Shown here piece by piece: positions 1 through 9,773 of a DNA stretch of 64,000 nt; the stretch's first letter is position 1; each line of letters begins with the position of its first letter. Under the pieces are notes generated by a model. The model searched no databases. It had not been told where the DNA came from and saw nothing but the letters and a program-made list of their open reading frames with translations. This DNA comes from Lutimonas halocynthiae. GTDB lineage: Bacteria > Bacteroidota > Bacteroidia > Flavobacteriales > Flavobacteriaceae. Where the stretch lies: positions 248,001 through 312,000 of the forward strand of contig NZ_JAUFQO010000001.1 in NCBI RefSeq assembly GCF_030409835.1, in the 5' to 3' direction. Position numbers and translations under genes: made by a program.

Positions 1-233
1 CTAACCGGCGGAATAACCGCAACAGTGTCATTTTCAACTATGATCAAGTCTTCTTCAGCATAGGTTTCATTCACAGCAATCGAGAATGAATCCATTTGAG
101 AAAATAAGGGATATTTATCTTGTAAAACTTTTCTAAAAGCACTTACTTTCAGGTCTTCATTAACTTCCAAAAAGGTGCTAGTTTCACTGGCTAAATCTTT
201 CGCCATCCCAAAAAAAAGAATCTTAAGCTTCAT
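1..233 (-). CDS. moaD: MoaD-like molybdopterin synthase small subunit (3' end cut by window)
   Basis: The minus strand reads from an ATG at 233 for 77 codons to the window edge. The product starts MKLKILFFGMAKDL and runs to DTVAVIPPV, the beta-grasp fold and C-terminal region of MoaD, which normally ends a few residues later in a Gly-Gly that receives the thiocarboxylate. About five residues are therefore missing off the window. The role is sulfur carriage to molybdopterin during molybdenum cofactor synthesis in the cytoplasm. It diverges from the molybdoenzyme genes on the other strand, which need this cofactor. A TATTTTTG box on the minus strand (254-247) would place transcription start very close to the ATG, so the message may be almost leaderless. 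Confidence 0.85.
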   Translation of the reverse strand, partial: MKLKILFFGMAKDLASETSTFLEVNEDLKVSAFRKVLQDKYPLFSQMDSFSIAVNETYAEEDLIIVENDTVAVIPPV

Positions 234-322
234 AATTGAATTTTATCAAAAATAACCAATACCTTTAAGAGGAAAAAATTAATTTAAGGCAGATTATTCT
301 TTAGTCAAACCATTCTCTTTAA

Positions 323-336
323 GTAACTAATGTTAC
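323..336. promoter_or_regulatory. GTAAC-N4-GTTAC operator upstream of soeBC
   Basis: A perfect 5-bp inverted repeat, GTAAC TAAT GTTAC, sits 28.5 bp (centre to first base) before the -7 box TAAATTTG. That places its centre near -42 from the expected transcription start, the class II position of Crp/Fnr-family activators. The same sequence and spacing recur before the MBL-rhodanese gene (9774-9787). The identity of the regulator is inference. Confidence 0.6.
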
Positions 337-357
337 AACTTAAAACCTGCATTTGAC

Positions 358-365
358 TAAATTTG
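358..365 (+). promoter_or_regulatory. -7 promoter box of the soeBC-soeA operon
   Basis: TAAATTTG matches the Bacteroidota -7 consensus TAnnTTTG. No TTTG is present at the usual -33 distance, which fits dependence on an activator bound at 323-336. The expected start is near 372, giving a leader of about 90 nt before the ATG at 463. Confidence 0.5.
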
Positions 366-462
366 GTAACAGTACCCAGAACATCCTTTCAAAAGTTCTT
401 GAACTTGTTCTTTATTTCCTAGTTAATTAGGATTTCACAATAATTATGAAGCCATTGCGCAT

Positions 463-2079
463 ATGAAATACGGATTTATTATTGACAACAGAAAATGTAT
501 CGGTTGTCATGCGTGTACTACCGCTTGTAAAAGTGAACACGACGTACCCATAGGGGTCAACAGGACCTATGTAAAGCAAGTTGAAAAGGGAGAATTCCCA
601 AATACCAGAAGGATTTTCTCAGTGATGAGATGTAATCACTGTACCGATGCTCCATGTGTAGAAATATGCCCTGTTGAGGCGCTGCACACCAGAGAAGATG
701 GGATTGTAGATTTTGATAATAATCGATGTATTGGATGCAAGTCATGTATGCAAGCATGCCCCTATGATGCACTTTATATTGATCCTGACAATAAAACCGC
801 AGCAAAATGTAATTATTGCGCTCACAGAGTTGAAGTGGGTAGAGCTCCTGCTTGTGTAGATGTCTGTCCTGAGCACGCCATTATTGCTGGAGACATGGAT
901 AATCCAGAAACGGAGATTTCTATGCTGCTAGCCAGAGAACAAGTCATGGTTAGAAAACCTGAAAAAGGAACGAAACCAAACTTATTTTATATCGATGGTG
1001 ATTACCAATCTTTGGATCCTGATACTACGGATAGTTCTGGTCCTGGATTATGGAACTCTCAAGCAAGGGGAGTTGGGCATTATGCAAAAGCCGCTGAAAA
1101 AATGATGCATACTAATGACGATATTAATTTATTACAGATGAGTATCGATAATGACCTGGAAGCAGCCTACCATAAGAATGAAACAGAGAATCCTAATTAT
1201 ATTGATGTACTTAATGGCAAAGCCCGAAGAGTATATGACACACCTGATAAGGGAATTTTATGGGGTTGGGAAGTATCTGCCTATGTCACGACCAAGGCAA
1301 TTGCTGCCGGTGCCTTTTTAATTCCTCTTTTAGCCATAGTCCTTGGATATGAAGTTTCTAATACGATCAAATTGGTATCTGTAGGAATATCCTTATCCTT
1401 TTTAGGACTTACAGGACTGTTTTTAGTCATGGACCTTGACCGCCCGGATAGATTTTTAAACGTCTTATTAAGACCTCAATGGAATTCATGGCTTGTTAAA
1501 GGCGGGTATACCATATCAATCTTTGGCTTACTCATGACCATATGGGGAGTCGCTACATTTTTTGAATGGGACATCCCTGAAAATTTATTGTTAGGCGTAA
1601 CTGCTGTATTTGGTGTGATCCTGGCTATCTACACTGCATTTTTATTTGCTCAAGCAAAGGGAAGAGATTTTTGGCAAAGCCCTACCTTACCATTGCATAT
1701 GTTGGTTCATAGCGTTCTTGCCGGTGCTGCTGTTTTTGCTGTCTTGGCCGTCGTAATGCAACCTGAAAGCTGGATGGAAATTTTAGGCGCTGTAATTTCT
1801 ATTTCGCTAATTGTTAATTTGTTTACACTCATTTCAGAGCTGACCATTACACATCCAACAAAAGCAGCGAAAAAAGTGGTTCATATGATCCTAAAAGGAA
1901 GGTATCAAGGCTTGTTTTGGTTAGGAACCATAATTCTAGGAAACGTTTTACCATTGATTTTAATTCAATTTTTACCTGGTCAATTATCTTTGGCAGTGGC
2001 TGGAATTTTAATACTCATAGGTATATATGTTACTGAAAAAATTTGGGTTGAGGCTCCGCAAAGAATACCTCTCGCCTAA
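463..2079 (+). CDS. Fused 4Fe-4S electron-transfer / NrfD-type membrane subunit (SoeBC-like)
   Basis: The 538-residue protein joins two subunits that are usually separate. Residues 1 to about 200 form a DMSO reductase-type iron-sulfur protein with four Cys-rich clusters (CIGCHACTTAC, CNHCTDAPCVEIC, CIGCKSCMQAC, CNYC with CVDVC) for four [4Fe-4S] centres. Residues about 270-538 are a multi-helix NrfD/PsrC-like quinone-interacting membrane domain. There is no Tat or Sec signal at the start, so the iron-sulfur part should face the cytoplasm. It lies 43 bp before the catalytic subunit gene and is surely co-transcribed with it. Known relatives are PsrBC, PhsBC and SoeBC; cytoplasmic orientation and sulfur-oxidation neighbours favour a sulfite dehydrogenase carrying electrons to menaquinone. 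The exact substrate is inferred. Confidence 0.85.
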   Translation: MKYGFIIDNRKCIGCHACTTACKSEHDVPIGVNRTYVKQVEKGEFPNTRRIFSVMRCNHCTDAPCVEICPVEALHTREDGIVDFDNNRCIGCKSCMQACPYDALYIDPDNKTAAKCNYCAHRVEVGRAPACVDVCPEHAIIAGDMDNPETEISMLLAREQVMVRKPEKGTKPNLFYIDGDYQSLDPDTTDSSGPGLWNSQARGVGHYAKAAEKMMHTNDDINLLQMSIDNDLEAAYHKNETENPNYIDVLNGKARRVYDTPDKGILWGWEVSAYVTTKAIAAGAFLIPLLAIVLGYEVSNTIKLVSVGISLSFLGLTGLFLVMDLDRPDRFLNVLLRPQWNSWLVKGGYTISIFGLLMTIWGVATFFEWDIPENLLLGVTAVFGVILAIYTAFLFAQAKGRDFWQSPTLPLHMLVHSVLAGAAVFAVLAVVMQPESWMEILGAVISISLIVNLFTLISELTITHPTKAAKKVVHMILKGRYQGLFWLGTIILGNVLPLILIQFLPGQLSLAVAGILILIGIYVTEKIWVEAPQRIPLA

Positions 2080-2122
2080 TTATTTAAAAAATTAAAGATT
2101 TAGAACCAATAATATTAAGATT

Positions 2123-5026
2123 ATGGGCTACAAAAAAGCATCCTTTATAGAAAATCTGGCCGAGAAAGTTGGTCTTATTCCTGACCTACATAAGGAAGGG
2201 TACCAGAAACATGATGCTGATATGCGTCATTTTACAGATGAAGAAGTTGCTGCCATGTATGAAAATTTTCCTCCTCCGGAGAAATGGAATGATTGGATAG
2301 AATATGATCCAAAAGCCTGGCCTAACAAAAAGAAGACCAATTATCAAATTGTTCCTACCACTTGTTTCAACTGCGAAAGTGCATGCGGATTAACAGCTTT
2401 TATTGATAAGTCTTCAGGTGAAATCAAAAAGTTTGAAGGGAACCCATATCATCCTGGCAGTCGCGGAAGAAATTGCGCAAAAGGACCTGCTACTATCAAC
2501 CAAGTGACTGATCCTGATCGTATTTTATTCCCTTTGAAGAGAAAAGGTAAACGCGGGGAAGGTGAATGGGAAAGAATCTCATGGGATGAAGCCTTAGATA
2601 CAATCGCTGACAGAATTAGAAAAGCACTAAAAGAAGAAAGACATAACGAGATTGCCTACCACGTTGGAAGGCCTGGACATGAAGGATTCATGAATTGGGT
2701 TTTACCATCTTGGGGTATTGACGGTCATAATTCACATACTAATATTTGCTCCTCTGGTGCAAGGTTTGGTTATAATATTTGGTACGGTTATGACAGGCCG
2801 TCTCCTGATCATGCTGAAGCCAAATTTATATTGTTAATCTCAGCACATTTGGAATCGGGTCATTATTTTAACCCACATGCCCAAAGAATCATAGAAGGGA
2901 AAATGAAAGGAGCCAAACTGGCTACCATGGACCCAAGATTGTCTAACACGGCTTCTATGAGCGACTATTGGTTGCCATCATATCCGGGAACTGAAGCGGC
3001 TGTTCTATTAGCGATGGCTTTGATTATTCTACAAAAAAAATTGTACAATAGGTCCTACCTTGAAAACTGGACAAATTGGCAAGAATACTTGGAAGCCAAG
3101 CATCCTGAAAAAGAAGTATCCTTCGAAAATTACATCGATGCAATGATAGATGAGTATAAAGAATTTACGCCTGAATTTGCTGAAGAAGAGTCAGGGGTAA
3201 AGGCTGAAATGATACGAGAAATTGCGGTGAAAATTGGTGAAGCCGGAGAGCGATTCGCAAGTCATAACTGGAGAAGCGCAGGCGCATCAAACCTTGGAGG
3301 ATGGGCCGTTGCCAGATGTTTGCATTTTTTGACTGTACTTACCGGAGCTGTTGGAGCTAAAGGAGGTACTTCTCCTAATTCATGGAATAAATTTAAACCG
3401 GAAGTTCCGAATCCACCAAAGCCACAAAAAAAATGGAATGAGTTACATTTCCCTAAAGAATATCCATTAGCCTTTTTTGAAATGAGTCAGTTATTACCTC
3501 ACTTCCTTAAAGAAGGACGGGGTAAAATGGATGTCTATTTTTCACGTGTATTTAATCCTGTCTGGACCTATCCTGATGGCTTTACATGGATGGAAATGTT
3601 TATGGATGAATCTAAGTTCGGCCTTCATACTGCCATGACACCTACTTGGAATGAAACGGCCTTTTTTGCCGACTTGGTATTGCCAATGGGCTTAGCGCCT
3701 GAAAGACATGATATCAATTCATATGCGACCCATGGGGGAACCTGGGTGGCGTTTAGACAACCGGTATTAAGAGAAGCGGCAAGAAGAAATGGGAAACCTG
3801 TTGAATATACATATGAAGCCAATCCTGGAGAAGTATGGGAAGAAGATGAATTTTGGATTGAATTAAGTTGGAGAATTGATCCGGATGGAAGTATGGGAAT
3901 TCGCAAACACTTTGAATCTCCAAAACGTCCAGGTAAAAAAATTACGATCGAAGAATACTATCAATATATATTTGAAAGAATCAAAGGCTTGCCTGCTGCT
4001 GCTAAAAAAGAAGGCATATCGGAATTTGAATATATGTCAAAATACGGTGCCTTTGAAATTGAAAAAGGCGAGTCTTACAAAATGAATGAAAACCTTTTGA
4101 CAAAAGAACAGTTAGAGGGATCTGAAGTTGATAAGAAAAATGGGGTCGTTAGAAAGAAGGGCAAAGATATTGGTGTCATGATTAACGGGCAGGCAATGGT
4201 TGGTTTTCCTACCCCGTCGAGGAAAAACGAATTCTATTCGCAAACCATGGTTGACTGGAATTGGCCTGAATATTCAACACCAACTTATATCAAAAGTCAT
4301 ATTCACAACGATGTATTAGACAAATCTAAAGGGGAATATGTGCTTGTCCCTACTTTTAGGTTACCAACCCTTATTCATACAAGGTCTGGAAATGCTAAAT
4401 GGCTCGTTGAAATCTCAAATAGAAACCCTATCTGGATGCATCCTGAAGACGCGGCCAAATGGAATTTTAAAACTGGAGATTTGGTTAAATTGAACACAGA
4501 CATTGGCTATTTTATAGACAAAGTATGGGTAACCCAATCTATGAAGCCAGGTGTTGTGGCTTGTTCACATCATATTGGAAGATGGAGAAGAGAACAGGAT
4601 ACTGTAGGGAATCGATGGGCAACCAATACGGTAGACATTGAAAACAAGTCGTCAGGAAAATGGAAAATGACCACAAAACGAGGAATTAAGCCTTTTGAAT
4701 CAAGTGATAGAGATTCAAAAAGAATCTTTTGGAAAGATGGAGGTGTTCATCAAAACATAACACATGCAGTACATCCAGACCCGATCAGTGGTATGCATAC
4801 CTGGCATCAACGTGTCAGAATAGAAAAGCCAGGGGCAGATGATCAATATGGTGATATTTTTGTGGATACTAATAAATCACATGAAATATACAAGGAGTGG
4901 TTAGCTATGACAAGGCCGGCTCCAGGCCCTGATGGTCTCAGAAGACCGCTTTGGTTCAAAAGAGCCTTTAAACCTGATGAATCGACCTATTATATAAAAG
5001 ACGTTAAAAACGATCCTAAGGAGTAG
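2123..5026 (+). CDS. Molybdopterin oxidoreductase catalytic subunit, SoeA-like sulfite dehydrogenase
   Basis: The 967-residue protein is a DMSO reductase-superfamily enzyme binding Mo-bis-MGD. Cys81, Cys84, Cys88 and Cys118 (CFNCESAC and GRNC) should hold the N-terminal [4Fe-4S] cluster. Cys209, in TNICSSGARFG, is the probable molybdenum ligand, as in PsrA/PhsA and NapA. The C-terminal part has the usual molydopterin-dinucleotide-binding beta barrel. No twin-arginine leader is present, unlike periplasmic polysulfide or thiosulfate reductases, so it should be cytoplasmic like SoeA. The length is close to that of known SoeA proteins (about 970). Neighbours are its own electron-transfer/membrane subunit, moaD, SulP transporters and a persulfide dioxygenase-like protein, which together suggest sulfite to sulfate oxidation. 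Thiosulfate, tetrathionate or polysulfide chemistry cannot be excluded. Confidence 0.8.
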   Translation: MGYKKASFIENLAEKVGLIPDLHKEGYQKHDADMRHFTDEEVAAMYENFPPPEKWNDWIEYDPKAWPNKKKTNYQIVPTTCFNCESACGLTAFIDKSSGEIKKFEGNPYHPGSRGRNCAKGPATINQVTDPDRILFPLKRKGKRGEGEWERISWDEALDTIADRIRKALKEERHNEIAYHVGRPGHEGFMNWVLPSWGIDGHNSHTNICSSGARFGYNIWYGYDRPSPDHAEAKFILLISAHLESGHYFNPHAQRIIEGKMKGAKLATMDPRLSNTASMSDYWLPSYPGTEAAVLLAMALIILQKKLYNRSYLENWTNWQEYLEAKHPEKEVSFENYIDAMIDEYKEFTPEFAEEESGVKAEMIREIAVKIGEAGERFASHNWRSAGASNLGGWAVARCLHFLTVLTGAVGAKGGTSPNSWNKFKPEVPNPPKPQKKWNELHFPKEYPLAFFEMSQLLPHFLKEGRGKMDVYFSRVFNPVWTYPDGFTWMEMFMDESKFGLHTAMTPTWNETAFFADLVLPMGLAPERHDINSYATHGGTWVAFRQPVLREAARRNGKPVEYTYEANPGEVWEEDEFWIELSWRIDPDGSMGIRKHFESPKRPGKKITIEEYYQYIFERIKGLPAAAKKEGISEFEYMSKYGAFEIEKGESYKMNENLLTKEQLEGSEVDKKNGVVRKKGKDIGVMINGQAMVGFPTPSRKNEFYSQTMVDWNWPEYSTPTYIKSHIHNDVLDKSKGEYVLVPTFRLPTLIHTRSGNAKWLVEISNRNPIWMHPEDAAKWNFKTGDLVKLNTDIGYFIDKVWVTQSMKPGVVACSHHIGRWRREQDTVGNRWATNTVDIENKSSGKWKMTTKRGIKPFESSDRDSKRIFWKDGGVHQNITHAVHPDPISGMHTWHQRVRIEKPGADDQYGDIFVDTNKSHEIYKEWLAMTRPAPGPDGLRRPLWFKRAFKPDESTYYIKDVKNDPKE

Positions 5027-5035
5027 AATAAATTT

Positions 5036-5043
5036 TATCTTTG
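5036..5043 (+). promoter_or_regulatory. Possible -7 box before the TlpA-like gene
   Basis: TATCTTTG fits TAnnTTTG and lies 24 bp before the ATG at 5068, just after the soeA stop codon. No clear -33 TTTG is seen, so this is only a candidate internal promoter. Confidence 0.35.
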
Positions 5044-5067
5044 GCTGCAAAAAGTTAAATTTAAATA

Positions 5068-6105
5068 ATGAAAATGAAAAAAATTGTCTATTTCTTGCTT
5101 GTCTTGACTATTATGTCTTGTCAAAATGAACCAAAAGATTATGTTTCTATCTCTGGTCAGATAACTGATAAGAATAGTGATTCAGTTGTAATCAGAAACC
5201 GTACATATTCCAAGACCATTGCCGTTAATGAAGATGGATCATTCAGCGATACTTTAAAGGTTGAGACCGGAACCTATTCTTTTTATGACGGTGGTGAGTC
5301 AACTTCAATATTTCTAAAAAATGGCTACGATCTGACTGTTACTTTAGACACTAAAATGTTTGATGAAACAGTTAAGTATACCGGAAATGGTGCTGAGCAA
5401 AGCAACTTCTTGGCTGAAAAATCTCTTTTACAAGAAAAGATGCTTGATTTGGATGAACTGCTATTATTAGATTCTATCAGTCGTGAAGAAAAATTTGTTT
5501 CAATAAAAACTGCACTTACAGAATTTTACAATGCTGACAAGAGTATTGACACGTCAATCGTCAATAGTAGTTTGAAAAGTATTGATCCAATGTTAAGCTC
5601 TTACAGAAGATACATTGACGCTGATTTAGCAATGAAAAGAGACCTTCCGAAAGGAGCTCCTTCTCCCACATTTGAAAATTATGAAAATTTCAATGGTGAG
5701 ACAACATCCCTTTCAGATCTTAAAGGCAAGTATGTTTATATAGATGTTTGGGCAACTTGGTGCGGACCTTGTAAAGCTGAAATTCCATCTCTTAAAAAAG
5801 TGGAAAAAGATTATCACGGAAAAAACATTGCCTTTGTAAGCATGTCAATAGATGATGACAGATCACATGGTGGGTCATGGGAAAAAGCGAATGAAGATTG
5901 GAAAAAAATGGTCAGTGAAAAAGAACTTGGAGGGATTCAGATTTTTGCCCCGGAAGGTTGGCAATCAGAATTTGTTAAAAACTACAAGATTAATGGAATT
6001 CCGCGTTTTATTCTTGTTGACCCTGAGGGAAACATTGTAAGCGCTAGTGCTCCAAGACCATCTAGTGATGAGCTTATAAAGCTATTTGACGAAGAAAACA
6101 TATAA
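5068..6105 (+). CDS. TlpA/ResA-like thiol-disulfide oxidoreductase lipoprotein
   Basis: The 345-residue protein begins with a lipoprotein signal ending at the lipobox (IMSC, Cys18), followed by a DUF4369-like beta domain (about 25-115), a helical linker and a thioredoxin domain (about 195-345). The active site is WCGPC at 231-235, and the cis-Pro lies in GIPRF. It should be anchored in the periplasm and reduce or shuffle disulfides. Such proteins are common in Flavobacteriia. Its position between soeA and sulfate transporters suggests it keeps c-type haem or sulfur-carrying thiols reduced, but that link is inference. A second ATG six bases downstream is an alternative start. Confidence 0.85.
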   Translation: MKMKKIVYFLLVLTIMSCQNEPKDYVSISGQITDKNSDSVVIRNRTYSKTIAVNEDGSFSDTLKVETGTYSFYDGGESTSIFLKNGYDLTVTLDTKMFDETVKYTGNGAEQSNFLAEKSLLQEKMLDLDELLLLDSISREEKFVSIKTALTEFYNADKSIDTSIVNSSLKSIDPMLSSYRRYIDADLAMKRDLPKGAPSPTFENYENFNGETTSLSDLKGKYVYIDVWATWCGPCKAEIPSLKKVEKDYHGKNIAFVSMSIDDDRSHGGSWEKANEDWKKMVSEKELGGIQIFAPEGWQSEFVKNYKINGIPRFILVDPEGNIVSASAPRPSSDELIKLFDEENI

Positions 6106-6164
6106 CAATTTTAATTGTTAGAAGGAATCTCATTTGATGTTTCTTTAGGGATAAAAATATATAA

Positions 6165-6215
6165 GATACATTTCCTTTGAATAATATTTCAAAGGAAATG
6201 TTATCTTTATTATTC
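6165..6215 (+). terminator. Rho-independent terminator after the TlpA-like gene
   Basis: Perfect 14-bp arms, ACATTTCCTTTGAA (6168-6181) and its complement (6188-6201), continue outward past one bulged base with GAT/ATC, followed by a T-rich stretch. It separates the soe-tlpA transcript from the SulP genes. Confidence 0.7.
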
Positions 6216-6245
6216 TTAGTTTTTTTTAATCAAGATATATCATAA

Positions 6246-7967
6246 ATGCTACAGCGAATATTTCCATTTTTAGCTTGGTTGCCATTGGCAAAGAAATCAT
6301 GGAAAGATGATCTGATAGCGGGAATTACAGGAACAGTTATTGTAATTCCTCAGGCCGTGGCTTTTGCAATCATTGCAGGTCTCCCTCCTGTATATGGTTT
6401 CTACACTGCTATGATTACACCCATCATTGCAGCTTTATTTGGTTCTTCATATCATCTTATTTCTGGTCCTACTACTGCTATTTCTATAGTCGTTTTTGCT
6501 ACTGTTAGTCAAATGGCTGACGCCACGACCGACGTCGAAAATTATGTAGCCCTGACGCTCGTTCTTACATTTATGGCTGGAGTTATTCAGTTCGCAATGG
6601 GATTGGCCAGAATGGGTAAACTCGTCAATTTTGTTTCCCACTCTGTGATTATTGGTTTTACGGCAGGCGCCGGGGTATTAATTGCTTTTAAGCAACTGCA
6701 ACATGTATTCGGACTTGAAGTCGAAAGAGGTAGTTCTTTTTATACCATTTTAAAAACGATAGTTTTAAATATTGATCAGACAAATTGGTATGTTTTTGCA
6801 GTAGCTATTGGAACAATGCTCATTGCCATTATTGTCAAAAATTTTGTAAAACCGCTCTCAAGATTTTATATGCTTATTGCCATGGTGCTTGGTAGTGTTC
6901 TGGCCTATTTCTTGGGCGGAGAGGCAAATGGTATAGAAAATGTCGGTAAGATTCCATCCAACTTACCTCCTTTTGGCATCCCCTCCTTTTCAATTACAAA
7001 CATTAGAGAACTTAGTACAGGTGCACTTACCCTGGCATTGCTCGGATTAATTGAAGCAGTAGCCATCGCCAGATCTATCGCTTTGTCTTCTCATCAAAGA
7101 ATTGACGGAAATCAAGAATTCAAAGGACAGGGCTTATCAAATATAGTTGCCAGTTTTTTCTCAAGTTATATGGGGTCAGGCTCTTTTACAAGATCAGGAG
7201 TCAATTATCAGGCAGGAGCTAAAACACCGATGTCAGCCATCTTTGCTGCTGTTTTTTTAATGTTTGTTTTGCTATTGTTCTCTCAATATGCCTCTTATCT
7301 TCCTAAATCAGCTATGGGAGGTATCATTTTACTTGTGGGCTATAACCTCATTGATTTTCATCATATCCAACAGGTGTTCAAAAGTAGTGGAAGGGAATTA
7401 ATCGTTTTAGGGACTACGCTGTTTGGAGCATTGTTCTTTGAACTGGAAACGGCTTTGTTCTCTGGTATAGGGCTTTCTTTATTCTTTTATTTAGAAAAAA
7501 CAGCCAAACCGAATATTGCTATTCTTGGCACTACAAAGACACACAGGTTTATAAATATTATTAGAGACCCAGATGTTAAAGAATGTCCTCAATTAAAAAT
7601 TGTCAGGATAGATGGTTCCATCTATTTTGGCGCATTAGAGGTAGTTTCTGATTTTTTCTCAAACCTCTATGAAAAAGGAGATGTAAAACATGTATTGATT
7701 GTTGCTAAGGGTATTAATTTCATAGATCTTGCCGGTGCTACTTGGCTCTCTTATGAAGCTAAAAAATGGCAAGATAGAGGTGGAGGGCTCTATTTCAGTG
7801 GTCTAAAAATAGTCAGTCAACAGATATTGAAAAAAGGAGGTTTTAGAAATGAAATTGGGGAAGAAAATTTCTATGTCGATAAACCTAGTGCCATCAATGA
7901 TATCTTTAACAAGTTGGATAAAGACATTTGCGCCAATTGTAAAGTTCGTATCTTTCACGAATGTTAA
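6246..7967 (+). CDS. SulP family anion transporter with STAS domain (first copy)
   Basis: The 573-residue protein is a SulP/SLC26 transporter: about 12-14 membrane segments over residues 10-410 with the family's signature region near the N-terminus (AGITGTVIVIPQAVAFAIIAGLPPVYGFY), and a STAS domain from about 440. SulP proteins carry sulfate, bicarbonate or other anions by proton or sodium coupling. In a sulfite-oxidising operon it may export sulfate or import sulfite, which is inference. An odd feature is the Cys-rich C-terminal end, CANC then a last-residue Cys (HEC), absent from the second copy at 8023. The terminator at 6165-6215 implies its own promoter, but none with a clear TAnnTTTG box was seen. 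Confidence 0.9.
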   Translation: MLQRIFPFLAWLPLAKKSWKDDLIAGITGTVIVIPQAVAFAIIAGLPPVYGFYTAMITPIIAALFGSSYHLISGPTTAISIVVFATVSQMADATTDVENYVALTLVLTFMAGVIQFAMGLARMGKLVNFVSHSVIIGFTAGAGVLIAFKQLQHVFGLEVERGSSFYTILKTIVLNIDQTNWYVFAVAIGTMLIAIIVKNFVKPLSRFYMLIAMVLGSVLAYFLGGEANGIENVGKIPSNLPPFGIPSFSITNIRELSTGALTLALLGLIEAVAIARSIALSSHQRIDGNQEFKGQGLSNIVASFFSSYMGSGSFTRSGVNYQAGAKTPMSAIFAAVFLMFVLLLFSQYASYLPKSAMGGIILLVGYNLIDFHHIQQVFKSSGRELIVLGTTLFGALFFELETALFSGIGLSLFFYLEKTAKPNIAILGTTKTHRFINIIRDPDVKECPQLKIVRIDGSIYFGALEVVSDFFSNLYEKGDVKHVLIVAKGINFIDLAGATWLSYEAKKWQDRGGGLYFSGLKIVSQQILKKGGFRNEIGEENFYVDKPSAINDIFNKLDKDICANCKVRIFHEC

Positions 7968-8022
7968 TACTTACAGTTTAATTCATTTAATTAATTCACA
8001 ACTACTTTATAATTAATTGTTT

Positions 8023-9756
8023 ATGCATTTGAAAAAGCATATTCCCATCCTTGAATGGTTACCAAATTATAAGAAATCCTGGTTGAAGAGTGATCTTTTT
8101 GCCGGTTTGACTATCGGTGTTATTCTGATTCCTCAAGGTATTGCCTATGCAATTATCGCCGGACTGCCCCCTATTTATGGTCTTTATACCGCAATGATCC
8201 CTCAAATTGTATACGCCTTTTTAGGAACATCCAGACAATTGGCCATAGGCCCTGCTGCCATGGATTCTTTAATCGTCGCTTCAGGAATTGGTATGTTAGC
8301 AGCCATAGGTTCAGAACACTTTATTGTTCTTGCCGTTTTATTGGCCTTTATGGTAGGGTTTATTCAAGTCTTGTTTGGTGTTTTTCGTCTCGGATTTTTA
8401 GTCAATTTTTTATCCAAACCTGTTATTAGTGGATTTACTTCTGGTTCTGCAGTCATAATTGGTATGAATCAAATGGGTAATCTACTCGGTATTGATTTGG
8501 AAAGAAGCAATCGGGTGCAAACTTTACTATTTGAAATCTTTGAAAAAATATCGCATATACACTGGCCCACAACATTAATCGGTATTATCTCAATTCTCGT
8601 TATTATCGGTATTAAAAAAGTCAGCAAAAAAATTCCTGCTTCATTAGTAATTGTTGTATTGGGGATCTCATTTGTTTATTGGCTGCATTTAGACATGCAA
8701 GGCGTCACGATTCTTGGAGAAATTCCAAGAGGTTTACCTTCTTTTGTAATTCCTACTTTCGATAAAGCCTTTATCGAAGAATTATCTGGACTAGCACTTA
8801 CCTTAGGACTTATCGGATTTATGGAAGCTATTTCTATCGCAAAATCTATTGAAGTAAAACATAATAATTATAATGTTGAGGCCAATAAAGAACTGGTTGC
8901 TTTGGGTTTTAGCAATATGGTTGGCTCCTTCTTCCAAACCTATCCAGCCACAGCTGGATTTGCCAGAACTGCTGTAAATGATCAATCTGGAGCAAAAACG
9001 CCCCTTTCGTCTCTTTTTGCCGCATTGATAATTGGCTTATCACTCCTTTTTCTTACACCAGCATTTTTCTTTCTCCCCAAAGCTGCATTGGCAGCCGTTA
9101 TTATTGTAGCGGCTTTTGGTTTATTAGATTTCTCTATGCCCAAAAATTTATTGAATTATAACAAGAGAGATTTGATCATTCTAAACAGCACCTTGCTGAT
9201 CACTGTTTTTGTTGGAATTAAAGAAGGAATTCTTTTTGGGATAGTGCTTTCATTAGTGATGCTGATCTACAAAACAACTAAACCACATATGGCAATACTG
9301 GGTAATGTTCCAGGAACTCACTTCTACAGAAATATAAAACGATTCAATGATGTGATCATTCAGGATGAAATACTTATTGTGCGGTTCGATGCACAATTAT
9401 ATTTTGCCAACACAAGTTATTTCAAGGATAAGCTTAAACAATTTGCAAGAGAAAAAGGACCCAAATTAAAACTGATTATTATTGACGGAGAGAGTTTAAA
9501 TGCCTTAGACAGCAGTGCAATTTATACGCTTGATGAAATTCATGACTTTTTCTCCTCAAAGGGCATAACCCTTGTTTTTACCGGTTTAAAAGGCCCTGTT
9601 AGAGATACCTTGGTGCAATCTAAACTAATGAAAAAAATTCGGTACGATCATTGCTTTATGAGTAATGACGAAGCAGTAAAATGTTTTAAGGAAAATTGTT
9701 TTGAACTACCTAAAGGGTATAGTTATCAAGAGTATACAAAACAATCTAATAGATAA
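8023..9756 (+). CDS. SulP family anion transporter with STAS domain (second copy)
   Basis: The 577-residue protein is a second SulP transporter, with the same membrane layout and a C-terminal STAS domain beginning near residue 440. I chose ATG 8023 over a TTG two codons upstream because the protein then starts MHLKKHIPILEWLP, matching the start of the first copy (MLQRIFPFLAWLP). It follows the first copy by 55 bp and is probably in the same transcript. The two proteins are clearly related but diverged along their length, so this is an old duplication or separate recruitment rather than a recent tandem copy. The substrate may differ (sulfate, sulfite or bicarbonate). It ends 82 bp before the next gene, which has its own promoter. 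Confidence 0.9.
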   Translation: MHLKKHIPILEWLPNYKKSWLKSDLFAGLTIGVILIPQGIAYAIIAGLPPIYGLYTAMIPQIVYAFLGTSRQLAIGPAAMDSLIVASGIGMLAAIGSEHFIVLAVLLAFMVGFIQVLFGVFRLGFLVNFLSKPVISGFTSGSAVIIGMNQMGNLLGIDLERSNRVQTLLFEIFEKISHIHWPTTLIGIISILVIIGIKKVSKKIPASLVIVVLGISFVYWLHLDMQGVTILGEIPRGLPSFVIPTFDKAFIEELSGLALTLGLIGFMEAISIAKSIEVKHNNYNVEANKELVALGFSNMVGSFFQTYPATAGFARTAVNDQSGAKTPLSSLFAALIIGLSLLFLTPAFFFLPKAALAAVIIVAAFGLLDFSMPKNLLNYNKRDLIILNSTLLITVFVGIKEGILFGIVLSLVMLIYKTTKPHMAILGNVPGTHFYRNIKRFNDVIIQDEILIVRFDAQLYFANTSYFKDKLKQFAREKGPKLKLIIIDGESLNALDSSAIYTLDEIHDFFSSKGITLVFTGLKGPVRDTLVQSKLMKKIRYDHCFMSNDEAVKCFKENCFELPKGYSYQEYTKQSNR

Positions 9757-9773
9757 ACAGCAACTCATCCATG

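Noticed and set aside
557-805. Minus-strand ORF antisense to the iron-sulfur gene, and similar shadow frames elsewhere
   Set aside because: They lie opposite well-supported genes with cofactor motifs and have no homology or start context.
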